DNA of 64,000 bases. It comes from Tabrizicola caldifontis. Lineage in GTDB: Bacteria > Pseudomonadota > Alphaproteobacteria > Rhodobacterales > Rhodobacteraceae. The stretch is from NCBI RefSeq assembly GCF_004762095.1, contig NZ_SIJH01000004.1, positions 124,001 through 188,000 on the forward strand, read 5' to 3'. The notes under the pieces were generated by a model, which did no database searches, was not told where the DNA came from, and saw nothing but the letters and a program-made list of their open reading frames with translations. The position numbers were made by a program, and so were the translations under genes. Shown here one piece after another: positions 50,228-60,544 of this stretch (position 1 is the stretch's first letter; the number at the start of each line of letters is the position of its first letter).

Positions 50228-51565
50228 GTGCTGAACCGCCTCGCCTACCGGTTTCACCAGACACTGGAGCACCATTTTCCCGAACAGCGGTTGTTCCTCA
50301 AGTCGGACACCGAAACCCGCTTCATCCGCCTGCGCCCGGCCACCCAGCTGATCGCGCTGGTGGGGGGCACACTGGCGCTGGCCTGGACCATCGTCGCTAC
50401 CGCAGTGATCATGATGGATACGATCGGTGCGGGGTCGGCGCGCGAACAGTCGGCGCGCGCCCAGGCACGTTATGAAGAGCGGCTGAACGCGCTGTCGGCC
50501 GATCGCGACCTGCGCGCCGAGGAAGCGGCCCGTGCGCAGGAACGATACAACCTTGCCCTGGCGCAGGTATCGGACATGCAGGAACGGCTTCTTGCTTCCG
50601 AGGACCGCCGGCGCGAACTGGAAACCGGAATCGACGCCATTCAGGAAACGCTCCGCCGGACCATCAAGGAACGGGACGAGGCGCGGGCCGAGGCGGAAAG
50701 GGCTACGCTGGCGCTGAACGAACAGCACGGCGGGGCAACCGAAATCGGTCGCATCCGTGACGCAGTGGCAACACTGGAATTCCTGGTGAATGCGCTTGGT
50801 CTGACCGCCGAGGAACGGGACGAGATGCTTGCCGCCGCGGACGCCGCGCGCGAGGAAGCCCGTCTGATCGCGGAAGAAAAGCGCGCTCTGGAACAGCGCA
50901 ACGATCTCATCTTCTCACGGCTGGAAGAGGCCGTCACCGTGTCGATGGAGCCGCTGAACAGGATGTTCCGCGAGGCCGGCATGTCGCCAGAGGACCTGTT
51001 AAAGACCATCCGGCGCGGCTATTCCGGCCAGGGCGGGCCGCTTACGCCGATTTCGATGTCGACTTCGGGCGCGGTGCCGACACCCGAGGAACTGCGTGCA
51101 AACGCAATTCTGGACGGTCTGGACGAGATGAACATGTATCGCATCGCTGCCTTCAAGCTGCCGTTCGCGATGCCGGTCAAGGACCGCTTCCGCTGGACAT
51201 CGGGATTCGGCTACCGTCGTGACCCCAAGGGTGCGGGCACCCGCATGCACGAAGGCACCGACATGGCCGGCGCCTACGGCACCCCGATCTACGCCACGGC
51301 GGACGGTGTGGTGGTTCATGCCGGATGGGACAACGGCTATGGCCGGCTTGTGACCATCCGCCACGATTTCGGCGTCGAGACGCGCTATGCACATCTTAGT
51401 CAGATCCGCGTCGAGGTAGGCCAAAGGGTCTCGCGCGGGGACCGGATCGGTGATATGGGCAATTCAGGCCGGTCGACTGGCACCCACCTTCACTACGAGG
51501 TGCGTCTGAACGGATCGCCCGTGAACCCGATGACCTTCATAAAGGCAGCGAAAAATGTTTTCTAA
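50228..51565 (+). CDS. M23 family peptidoglycan endopeptidase with coiled coil
   Basis: This 445-residue protein has a single N-terminal membrane helix (LIALVGGTLALAWTIVATAVIMM, about 39-61), a long Arg/Glu-rich coiled coil (about 75-240), and a C-terminal M23 (LytM) domain. The zinc site is complete: H in GTRMHEGTDMAG and HLH in GTHLHYEVRLNG. The start is GTG at 50228; upstream ATGs are out of frame. It overlaps the bactofilin gene by 11 bases. In Hyphomonas a similar peptidase, LmdC, acts with bactofilin BacA. Confidence 0.92.
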   Translation: MLNRLAYRFHQTLEHHFPEQRLFLKSDTETRFIRLRPATQLIALVGGTLALAWTIVATAVIMMDTIGAGSAREQSARAQARYEERLNALSADRDLRAEEAARAQERYNLALAQVSDMQERLLASEDRRRELETGIDAIQETLRRTIKERDEARAEAERATLALNEQHGGATEIGRIRDAVATLEFLVNALGLTAEERDEMLAAADAAREEARLIAEEKRALEQRNDLIFSRLEEAVTVSMEPLNRMFREAGMSPEDLLKTIRRGYSGQGGPLTPISMSTSGAVPTPEELRANAILDGLDEMNMYRIAAFKLPFAMPVKDRFRWTSGFGYRRDPKGAGTRMHEGTDMAGAYGTPIYATADGVVVHAGWDNGYGRLVTIRHDFGVETRYAHLSQIRVEVGQRVSRGDRIGDMGNSGRSTGTHLHYEVRLNGSPVNPMTFIKAAKNVF

Positions 51566-52073
51566 GAGCCGCATCAACGAGCCCGGCCCCAAGGCTGAAG
51601 CAGATAAGGCCAAAGCCCCGGAGGCCCCGATGACCAAACCCGCGATGGACTTCACTGCCTCGGCGCCGAAGGGCAAGGCGGCTGTGTCGGTTCTGTCCTC
51701 TGACCTGACAGTGGTCGGCAACCTGCGCACCACCGGCGACATCCAGGTGGAGGGCACCGTCGAAGGCGACATCCGCGCCCACCTGCTGACCGTGGGCGAA
51801 AGCGCCACCATTCGCGGCGAGATCGTGGCCGACGACATCGTGGTGAACGGGCGCGTGATCGGGCGCGTGCGCGGGCTGAAGGTTCGCCTGACATCGACTG
51901 CACGGGTCGAAGGCGACATCATCCACAAGACCATCGCCATCGAATCCGGCGCGCATTTCGAGGGCTCTGTTCAGCGGCAGGAAGATCCGCTGGCCACCGG
52001 CCGGCCGACGACCGCCGGTTCCGCAAGGCCTGACGCGGCGGCCGTCGCACCGGCGCCGGGCGACGCAGGCTGA
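51555..52073 (+). CDS. bacA: Bactofilin
   Basis: This 172-residue cytoskeletal protein has the bactofilin (DUF583) core from about residue 45 to 140: SVLSSDLTVVGNLRTTGDI, QVEGTVEGDIRAHLLTVGES, ADDIVVNGRVIGRVRG, then IIHKTIAIESGAHFEGS. The N- and C-termini are unstructured and Pro/Ala-rich. It forms beta-helical polymers without nucleotide. Its start lies within the M23 gene, so the two are made together. Confidence 0.94.
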   Translation: MFSKSRINEPGPKAEADKAKAPEAPMTKPAMDFTASAPKGKAAVSVLSSDLTVVGNLRTTGDIQVEGTVEGDIRAHLLTVGESATIRGEIVADDIVVNGRVIGRVRGLKVRLTSTARVEGDIIHKTIAIESGAHFEGSVQRQEDPLATGRPTTAGSARPDAAAVAPAPGDAG

Positions 52074-52086
52074 GATTGAACCGCGC

Positions 52087-53541
52087 ATGCGGCTTTCAAG
52101 GGCATCGGGGCACCCCTCGGTGCCCGTTTCATTTTGTGCGCCCGCCGACCGCGGGCTGGTTCTGGCAGCGGCAATTCTGGCTTCGTCCATGGGGTTCATC
52201 GATTCCTCGGTGACCGCCATCGCCATGCCCGCGATGCGCACCGGGCTGGGGGCAAGCCTTGTCCAGGCGCAATGGATCAACGCGACCTATCTTCTGGCCC
52301 TGTCCTCGCTGGTGCTGGCCGGCGGCGCGCTGGGGGACCGCTTCGGCACGGCTCGGGTCTTCGCCGCCGGGATCCTGATCTTTGTCGCCGGGTCGGTCGC
52401 CTGTGCGCTGGCACTTGACCCCGGTCAGATGATCGCGGCCCGCGCTGTCAAGGGCATCGGCGCCGCGCTCATGGTGCCAGGCTCGATGGCGCTGGTCTCG
52501 CGCGCCTATCCGGTCGCCGATCGCGGTCGGGCGCTTGGCCTCTGGGCTGCCGCCTCGACGATGACGACCGCGCTGGGGCCGGTGCTGGGCGGCATGATGA
52601 TCACATGGGGCGGTGAGGCAGGCTGGCGGATGATCTTCGGGCTGAATCTGCCTCTGGGCCTGGCCGCTCTGGCGCTGATCCGGGGCCGGACCGCAGGGGA
52701 TCGCGGCGCAGCCGTGCTGCGGGTGGACTGGGTGGGGGTGGTGCTGGCGACGCTTGGCCTGGGGCTTCTGGCCTGGGCGCTGACGCAGCCGGGGGCGCCT
52801 CTGGGGCTGTGGCTTCTGACGGCCCTGACACTTGCCGCCTTCCTGGTCTGGCAGGCCATGGCGCCTGCGCCGATGTTGCGGCTGGGAATGTTCCGCTCGC
52901 GTCTCTTCAGCCTGACGAATCTGGTCACGCTGTTCCTGTATTTCGCGTTGAACGGCGTGATGTTCTATCTGCCGATGACCGCGGTTTCGGCCTGGGGCGT
53001 GACGGAACTGCAGGTGACGGCGGCCTTCCTGCCGATCTCGGTTCTGATCGGGCTGCTTTCGGCGCCAGCCGGTCGCTGGGCCGATCGTATCGGGCCCGGC
53101 CCACTGATGGCGGCGGGATCGGCGCTGGTCGCCTGCGCCTATGCCGGGCTGTGGTGGACCGCCGCATCCGGCGATTTCTGGGGCCATGTGGTGCCCCTCA
53201 TGGCCCTTGGCGGACTGGGCCTGGGCCTTGCGGTCGCGCCGCTTACAGCTGCAGCGATGCAGGTAGCGGAAGACGGCGAACAGGGCGCGGCCTCGGGCGT
53301 GAACAATGCCGTGGCGCGGGTCGCCGGGCTGATCGCGATTGCCGCCCTTGGGCAGGTCGCCGAGCGCGCCTACGGATCGGGGACGCCAGGCTTCGGCTTG
53401 CCCGGTGCCGGACCCGTGCACCTGGCGGCCACCGGCGCAGCGTTCGGCAGCGTCGCGCTGATCGGGGCAATCATGGCCGGGCTTGCCGCCCTGCTTGCCA
53501 TGGGGATCGGGGGGAAGGCTCAGGTGATCGCGCGCCGGTAA
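52087..53541 (+). CDS. MFS drug exporter, DHA2 (EmrB/QacA) family
   Basis: This 484-residue transporter has about 14 helices. The MFS signatures are LGGALGDRFGTARVF in loop 2-3 and the motif C-like ALGPVLGGMMI. SSMGFIDSSVTAIAMPAM is the usual first-helix DxxxxNxALP-like motif. The ATG at 52087 is provisional because an in-frame GTG at 52120 lies just after a terminator-like hairpin; neither has a strong ribosome-binding site. Substrate unknown. The end overlaps DUF2189 convergently by 22 bases. Confidence 0.88.
   Translation: MRLSRASGHPSVPVSFCAPADRGLVLAAAILASSMGFIDSSVTAIAMPAMRTGLGASLVQAQWINATYLLALSSLVLAGGALGDRFGTARVFAAGILIFVAGSVACALALDPGQMIAARAVKGIGAALMVPGSMALVSRAYPVADRGRALGLWAAASTMTTALGPVLGGMMITWGGEAGWRMIFGLNLPLGLAALALIRGRTAGDRGAAVLRVDWVGVVLATLGLGLLAWALTQPGAPLGLWLLTALTLAAFLVWQAMAPAPMLRLGMFRSRLFSLTNLVTLFLYFALNGVMFYLPMTAVSAWGVTELQVTAAFLPISVLIGLLSAPAGRWADRIGPGPLMAAGSALVACAYAGLWWTAASGDFWGHVVPLMALGGLGLGLAVAPLTAAAMQVAEDGEQGAASGVNNAVARVAGLIAIAALGQVAERAYGSGTPGFGLPGAGPVHLAATGAAFGSVALIGAIMAGLAALLAMGIGGKAQVIARR
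52108..52125 (+). terminator. Terminator-like hairpin at the start of the MFS gene
   Basis: GGGCAC/GTGCCC (52108-52113, 52120-52125) with loop CCCTCG is followed by GTTTCATTTTG. It is 34 bases past the bactofilin stop but inside the first codons of the next gene if that starts at 52087. Confidence 0.6.
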
Positions 53542-54287
53542 AGGTGCCAGCTTGCGTGGCCGAACAGCGGCAGCACGACGAACAGGCCGACGAAACCGGG
53601 AAGCATGCCGACAAACAGGCAGGCCCCGATCAGCGCGCCCCAGCCCAGCATGACGACCGGGTTTTCTCGCACCAGGGCAAAGCTGGTCAGCATTGCGGTG
53701 ACGAAATCCACCTCGCGGTCCAGAAGCATCGGCAGGCTGACCACCGTCAGGCTGAACAGCAGCGCCGCAAAGACTGCGCCAACCGCTGTGCCGAAGGCCA
53801 GCATCGCCAGCCCCTGCGCCGACAGGAACACCGCCAGCGAGGACGAGACATTGGTCATCGTCGCATTGCCAAGGAACAGCGCGAAGATCATGTGCGCGAG
53901 GAAGTTCCAGAACAGGAAATAGACCACGATCACCGCGGCGATGGCCGGGATCTGGCGGTCCTTCTGGCGGAAGATGACGCCGAAGATCTCGGTCGCGCGC
54001 AGGGGTTCGCCCGCCTCGAGCCGCCGCGATATTTCATAGAAGCCGCAGGCGATGAAAGGCCCCAGGATCGGAAAGCCAGCGCTGGCCGGCAGGGTCCACC
54101 AGACCTGGCCCTTCGTCGTCATCGCCCAGACGATCAGCCAGCCCCCCAGCACATAGACCAGCGAAAAGATGAAGCCCAGCAACGGCGCACGGCGGAAATC
54201 CTGCCAGCCAAGGGCAAGGCTGGCCTTCAGGTCAGAAAGATCGACCTGGTTGATTTCGGGCGTGGCAGTGGCGGTGGCGTCGTTCAT
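53520..54287 (-). CDS. DUF2189 membrane protein
   Basis: This 255-residue inner-membrane protein of the DUF2189 family has about five to six helices. Typical segments are ASLALGWQDFRRAPLLGFIF near the N-terminus and SLPMLLDREVDFVTAMLTS, family hallmark around residue 185. Function unknown. It overlaps the end of the MFS gene convergently. Confidence 0.9.
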   Translation of the reverse strand: MNDATATATPEINQVDLSDLKASLALGWQDFRRAPLLGFIFSLVYVLGGWLIVWAMTTKGQVWWTLPASAGFPILGPFIACGFYEISRRLEAGEPLRATEIFGVIFRQKDRQIPAIAAVIVVYFLFWNFLAHMIFALFLGNATMTNVSSSLAVFLSAQGLAMLAFGTAVGAVFAALLFSLTVVSLPMLLDREVDFVTAMLTSFALVRENPVVMLGWGALIGACLFVGMLPGFVGLFVVLPLFGHASWHLYRRAIT

Positions 54288-54439
54288 GCCGAAAGATTAG
54301 GCGGCACGACAAGGATCTGGCAAGCGGGATCCGCCATGGCGCAGGCCGACCGCCGCGGCTGCGACTGTCTGCTTGCCGGCCTGCGCCTGAAGGCTTTCCG
54401 GGCAAGGCCATGCCTACCGACCGGCGGACATGGCCGGCC

Positions 54440-55567
<1,128 letters not shown>

Positions 55568-55657
55568 CTTCGGGTCGTGTCCTGAGGTTTCAGCGGGCGG
55601 TCATAAGGCTTTGGCCGCGCGCCGGCAAGGGCGCGGGCAGCGCCAGGGGGGGATGTG

Positions 55658-58207
55658 TCAGTACAGGCCGCCAGAGGAAACCGTGCCGAAATCGGCCTTC
55701 TTCGGCACGACGACGGTCTGGCCCTCGGCATTGGTGACGGTGGTGCCACTGTCACCCTCGCCCTCGCCATAGGCGAAGAGCGGCAGGTTCGAACCCATTG
55801 CAAAGCCGCCATCCACCATCGCCCCAAGGCCGAAGATCGGCGTCTCGCCGTCGCGGAAATATTCGGCCACCACATGATCGCCGGTCGCATCGTCGGGCAG
55901 CGGCTGGCCGGTAAAGCGGTCGATCTTGATGAAATAGCCACCTGGCGGCACGGCAAACTTGCCGCCGCCATATTTCTTGATCGCTTCCCGCATGAAGCTT
56001 TCGAACACCGGCCCGCAGAAGCCCCCGCCCGAGGCGCCAGCCATGGTGCGCGGCTGATCATAGCCGATGTAGCAGCCGGCCGCGATGTTCGAGGTGTAAC
56101 CGATGAACCAGACGTCCTTCGAATCGTTCGTCGTCCCGGTCTTGCCCGCCACCGGGACCGGCAGGTTGATGCCGCGCGCCGTGCCGCGCTGGACGACCCC
56201 CTCCATCATGCTGGTCAACTGATAGGCGGTGATCGCGTTCATCACCCGCTCGCGGTTGGTGCGGATGGTGACGCCCCTGCCCTGCGGCAGATCGGCGGCG
56301 CTGCAGTTTTCGCAGACGCGCTGGTCGTGGCGATAGATCGTCCGGCCGTAGCGGTCCTGCACCCTGTCCACAAGCGTTGGCTCGACCCGCTCGCCGCCAT
56401 TGGCGAACATGGCATAGGCCGCGACCATCTTGAACAGCGTCGTTTCCTGCGCCCCCAGCGAATTGGCAAGGAACGGGCCCATCCGGTCATAGACCCCGAA
56501 GCGCTCAGCATAGGCCGCCACCGTCTGCATGCCGATTTCCTGCGCGATGCGCACGGTCATCAGGTTGCGGCTCTGCTCGATGCCGGTGCGCAACGGCGTG
56601 GGGCCGTAGTATTTGCCCGAGGCATTCTTCGGCGTCCAAAGACCCTGCGGCGTGTCCACCTCGATCGGCGCATCGACGACGATTGTCGCCGGGGTAAAGC
56701 CCGAATCCAGTGCCGCGGCATAGACGAAGGGCTTGAAGCTCGACCCAGGCTGCCGCGTGGCCTGCGTCGCCCGGTTGAACACCGAATCCTGATAGCTGAA
56801 CCCGCCCTGCATCGCCAGAACCCGGCCCGAGTTCACGTCCATGGCCATGAAGGCACCCTGCACCTCCGGCACCTGGCGCAGCGACCAGCGCCGGAAGGTG
56901 CCATCGTCGTTCGTCACCGCGCGAACCAGAACCACATCGCCGACCTCGACCAGATCGCCGGCGACCTTGGCGCGCGGCCCCAGCGTCCCGTCGGCGCGGC
57001 GTTTGCGCGCCCAGGTCACATCCTCGGCAGGGATGAAATGGCCGTCCTCGTCCTCGGCGACGCCCTCGATGCCGATGCGCGCGCTGTTGCTGCCAACCTC
57101 CAGCACGACGGCCGGAAACCAGGTGGCCACGTCGCGCGGCACCTCGACCTCCGCCAGAGCGGCGCGCCAGTCGGCTTCCGAGGTCAGCCGATCGGCCGGG
57201 ATCTTCTTGCCGGTTCCGCGCCAGACCCCCTGGGATCGATCGTATTTCTCCAACCCCTCGCGCAGGGCCGCGGCGGCGGCGGCCTGAAGATCAGGGTCTA
57301 CCGTAGCGCGGATCGTCAGACCGCCCGAAAAGAACTCTTCTTCCCCGAAGGTGCCTGAAAGCTGGCGCCGGATTTCGTCGGTGAAGTAGTCTCGCGGCGG
57401 CAGCGCCTCGCGGAATGCCTCGTAGTGGCCGCCCTGGACCGTCAGCAGCGGTTCGTTGCGCGCTGCCTCATAGGTCGCGTCGTCGATGTAGCCGTTGTCT
57501 CGCATCTCGCGCAGCACATAGTTCCGCCGGGCGATGGCTTCCTTTTCCTGGCGGACCGGATGCAGGTTGCCGGGCCTTTGTGCCAGCGCGGCCAGATAGG
57601 CGACCTCGGCAACCGACAGCTGCGCCAGGGTCTTGTTGAAATAGGTCTGCGCCGCCGCCGCCACGCCATACGAGTTCTGACCGAGGAAGATCTCGTTCAG
57701 ATAGAGTTCCAGGATCTTTTCCTTGCTCATTGCGCCTTCGACGCGGGCGGCCAGGATGATTTCCTTGATCTTGCGTTCCGCCGTCCGGTCCGAGGACAGC
57801 AGGAAGTTCTTCATCACCTGCTGGGTGATGGTCGAGGCACCCCGAACCCTTTCGCCCCGCGTGCGCACGGCCTCGACCACGGCGGCGATCATCCCGCGCG
57901 TGTCATAGCCGTGGTGGGTATAGAAGTTCTTGTCCTCTGCGCTGATGAAGGCCTGCTTCACCAGATCGGGGATATCCTCGGCTGGCACGAACAGGCGGCG
58001 TTCGCGGGCGAATTCGTCGATGATCTCGCCTTCGCCGGAATAAATGCGGCTGATCGTGGCAGGCGTGTATTGCGCCAGGCTTTCATAGCTGGGCAAGTCA
58101 CGGGAATACATGTAGAAAATGCCGCCCAGCGTGAGCGCGGCAAAGACCAGGCCCAGCGTCACCGCCGAAAAGATGCCGCCCAGAACATTGCCGACGAAAC
58201 GAAGCAC
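55658..58207 (-). CDS. mrcA: Penicillin-binding protein 1A
   Basis: This class A PBP has about 849 residues. The N-terminal helix (IFSAVTLGLVFAALTLGGIFY) is followed by a GT51 transglycosylase domain (EDKNFYTHHG, ASTITQQVMKN) and a transpeptidase domain: SSFK (active Ser), SRN and KTGTT. The start is uncertain: a TTG at 58261 is open, but a GTG at 58207 (VLRFVGNVLGG) fits homologues better and is used. It follows amiC with about 110 bases between. Confidence 0.93.
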   Translation of the reverse strand: MLRFVGNVLGGIFSAVTLGLVFAALTLGGIFYMYSRDLPSYESLAQYTPATISRIYSGEGEIIDEFARERRLFVPAEDIPDLVKQAFISAEDKNFYTHHGYDTRGMIAAVVEAVRTRGERVRGASTITQQVMKNFLLSSDRTAERKIKEIILAARVEGAMSKEKILELYLNEIFLGQNSYGVAAAAQTYFNKTLAQLSVAEVAYLAALAQRPGNLHPVRQEKEAIARRNYVLREMRDNGYIDDATYEAARNEPLLTVQGGHYEAFREALPPRDYFTDEIRRQLSGTFGEEEFFSGGLTIRATVDPDLQAAAAAALREGLEKYDRSQGVWRGTGKKIPADRLTSEADWRAALAEVEVPRDVATWFPAVVLEVGSNSARIGIEGVAEDEDGHFIPAEDVTWARKRRADGTLGPRAKVAGDLVEVGDVVLVRAVTNDDGTFRRWSLRQVPEVQGAFMAMDVNSGRVLAMQGGFSYQDSVFNRATQATRQPGSSFKPFVYAAALDSGFTPATIVVDAPIEVDTPQGLWTPKNASGKYYGPTPLRTGIEQSRNLMTVRIAQEIGMQTVAAYAERFGVYDRMGPFLANSLGAQETTLFKMVAAYAMFANGGERVEPTLVDRVQDRYGRTIYRHDQRVCENCSAADLPQGRGVTIRTNRERVMNAITAYQLTSMMEGVVQRGTARGINLPVPVAGKTGTTNDSKDVWFIGYTSNIAAGCYIGYDQPRTMAGASGGGFCGPVFESFMREAIKKYGGGKFAVPPGGYFIKIDRFTGQPLPDDATGDHVVAEYFRDGETPIFGLGAMVDGGFAMGSNLPLFAYGEGEGDSGTTVTNAEGQTVVVPKKADFGTVSSGGLY

Positions 58208-58319
58208 GCGCGCCCCCGCAGATTGCCAGCCTCCCCTATACCAGACGCCGGGGCCCGTCAAAACCTTGACCGGTCACTTTTTCAGCAGCAGCGGGCTTTT
58301 GCGCCGATGCCGGGCGCAC

Positions 58320-59528
58320 TCAGGGGGCAACCAGTGCGCGCAGTTCGGCATCCTCTTGTGCCCATGCCACCAGGGCGCTGCGCAGGGCCTCGGCCATCTG
58401 GGCCCGCCACTTTGCATCGGTAAGCCGCGCAAAGTCGCGTTCCGATGACAGGAACCCCAGTTCCAGCAGAACCGAAGGGATATCGGGGGATTTCAGAACA
58501 GAGAAGCTGCCGGTCTGGCGCGGCCGGCGATGCATCCGCAGACCTTCCGCCCGGATCGCTTCCACGATGGCACCGGCCAGTCTATCGGTCCTGGGCGAGG
58601 TTTCGGTGCGGGCCATGTCCATGAGCACCTGCGCTACCACGTCATCCTGATCCGACAGGTCAAGTCCCGCCAGAAGATCGTCGCGGTCGTGCCGTTCGGC
58701 GAGCGCCGCGCTTGCGGCATCTGTCGCCTTCTCGTCCAGCGTATAGACCGTAGCCCCGATCGCATCGCCCTGCGCCAGAGAATCGGCGTGAAGCGATATG
58801 AACAGGTCGGCGCGGGCATCGCGCGCCACCGAAGTCCGGGTTTCAAGCGGCACGAAGATGTCTTCCTCGCGGGTCATCACAACGCGGAAGCGGCCGTCCC
58901 GGACAAGCACCTCCTTCAGCTCACGCGCGAAGGTCAGCATCAGTGCAGCCTCGGTATAGCCCTCACGCTCGGCCCCGGGGTCGATGCCGCCGTGGCCGGG
59001 ATCAAGGACCACGGTGATCGGCCCGGCGCCTTCAGGCAAGGGGGGCGGCAGGTCGGCAGCGGCAGGCGCCACCCATTCGGGCAGCTCCGGCTGGGCGGCA
59101 AGCGCGGCAAAACTTTCCGGGTCGGTCGCGGCCAGCCGCACCCGGATTGCCGTGCCGCCTTCGGTGGTCATCTCGGACGACACGATCCTGCTGGGTGCGG
59201 ACAGCTCGACCACCAGCCGGGACCAGCCCGGCCGGAAGCTGCCCGCCCGCAACGCAACCACCCCTTCGGGCAGGTCAAGATCGGCCGCGCCGGTCCAGTC
59301 CACCTCACGGGTGTCGATGACCAGACGCGGCGGCCCGTCAAGGAAGCGCATCCGCCACGGAACGGGCTGGCTGAGCGACAGCACAAGATCGACCTCATCC
59401 CCCGACCGGGTGACCGACGAGGCGGCGCGGTCAAGGCGGGCCAGCGCCGAAAGCCCCTGCGCCTGCACCGGCAGGACCAGCGAAAGCAGCAGAAGAACGA
59501 ACCAGAGGGCGCGGAACGGGATCGGCAT
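58320..59528 (-). CDS. amiC: N-acetylmuramoyl-L-alanine amidase (AmiC type)
   Basis: This 402-residue periplasmic zinc amidase has a signal peptide (about residues 1-24), an AMIN-type beta domain (about 30-150) and an Amidase_3 catalytic domain. The zinc motif appears in VVLDPGHGGIDPG and the second His in LFISLHADS; catalytic Glu lies in LLELGFLSSERD. The amidase domain may be under control of an EnvC-like partner. The ATG at 59528 gives the signal peptide. Confidence 0.93.
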   Translation of the reverse strand: MPIPFRALWFVLLLLSLVLPVQAQGLSALARLDRAASSVTRSGDEVDLVLSLSQPVPWRMRFLDGPPRLVIDTREVDWTGAADLDLPEGVVALRAGSFRPGWSRLVVELSAPSRIVSSEMTTEGGTAIRVRLAATDPESFAALAAQPELPEWVAPAAADLPPPLPEGAGPITVVLDPGHGGIDPGAEREGYTEAALMLTFARELKEVLVRDGRFRVVMTREEDIFVPLETRTSVARDARADLFISLHADSLAQGDAIGATVYTLDEKATDAASAALAERHDRDDLLAGLDLSDQDDVVAQVLMDMARTETSPRTDRLAGAIVEAIRAEGLRMHRRPRQTGSFSVLKSPDIPSVLLELGFLSSERDFARLTDAKWRAQMAEALRSALVAWAQEDAELRALVAP

Positions 59529-59712
59529 GGCTGGACTTATTCCCGCCCGGAAAGGAAAAGTAAATTCCGCACCGCAAGGCCATCGGCACCGTTCACAAAC
59601 CGGCGATGGGCAATGCCCTGCCTTGATCTTTGCCGGCAGCCACCGCATCCTCCGCCCGACGACGCAGGGGTGTCCTTGTCTTGCATCCCGCCGCGAGCAG
59701 AAAGGATTACCC

Positions 59713-60453
59713 ATGCGCCGCCTTGCCGCCATCGCCGCCCTGGCAACCGGCCTTCTTGCGCCGCCCGCCGTGGCCGAGATCACCGACCTTGATCGTGCTG
59801 CCCTGCGCGAAGAGATCCGGGCCTATCTTCTGGAAAATCCCGAAGTGCTGATCGAGGCGATGAACGTGCTGCAAACGCGCGAGCAGGACGCCATGGCGCA
59901 GCGCGACCTGATGCTTCTGGCCGAAAATGCCGACGCAATCTTTGCCAGCCCCGATGACTGGGTGGGCGGTAACCCGGACGGCGACGTGACGCTGGTGGAA
60001 TTCATGGACTACCGCTGCGGCTACTGCCGCAAGGCCTATGCCGAGGTGGCGGAGCTGGTGGAATCCGACGGCAACATCCGCTTTGTCGTGAAGGAATTCC
60101 CGATCCTGGGTGAGGCCTCGCTGCAGTCTGCGCAGTTCGCCATTGCCGTCCGGCAGCTGCATGGCGATGCCGCCTACGAGACAGTGCATGACGCCCTGAT
60201 CGCCCTGCGGGGCGAGCCGAACACCGAAACGCTTTCCCGCCTGGCAACGGATCTAGGCCTTGATCCACAGCCGATCCTGCATCGCATGGGTTCGGAGGAG
60301 GTGATGGCGGTCATCAAGGCGAACCATGCACTGGCCGACACGCTGGAGATTTCAGGGACGCCGACCTTCGTGCTGAAGAACATGATGCTGCGCGGCTACA
60401 TCCCGCTGGATGCGATGCGAAACATCGTGGCCGAAGTGCGGGCCGACGGCTGA
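59713..60453 (+). CDS. DsbA-family thiol:disulfide oxidoreductase
   Basis: This 246-residue exported thioredoxin-fold protein has a signal peptide (about 1-21), an N-terminal helical extension (about 25-80), and a Com1/DsbA-like domain. Active site CGYC is C102-C105 in MDYRCGYCRK; the cis-proline loop is SGTPTF. This resembles BdbD/ScsC-type oxidoreductases. Start ATG at 59713 follows AAAGGATTACCC. Divergent from amiC, which may be a substrate only by context. Confidence 0.92.
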   Translation: MRRLAAIAALATGLLAPPAVAEITDLDRAALREEIRAYLLENPEVLIEAMNVLQTREQDAMAQRDLMLLAENADAIFASPDDWVGGNPDGDVTLVEFMDYRCGYCRKAYAEVAELVESDGNIRFVVKEFPILGEASLQSAQFAIAVRQLHGDAAYETVHDALIALRGEPNTETLSRLATDLGLDPQPILHRMGSEEVMAVIKANHALADTLEISGTPTFVLKNMMLRGYIPLDAMRNIVAEVRADG

Positions 60454-60544
60454 AGCGACAAGGCAGCACGCGTGCCGCCCTGAGACAGCCGCCCGGCGGT
60501 AGCCTGCGTCTAGCGCCCTGCCGCGTGTGCGGCAACTGGCCGCG

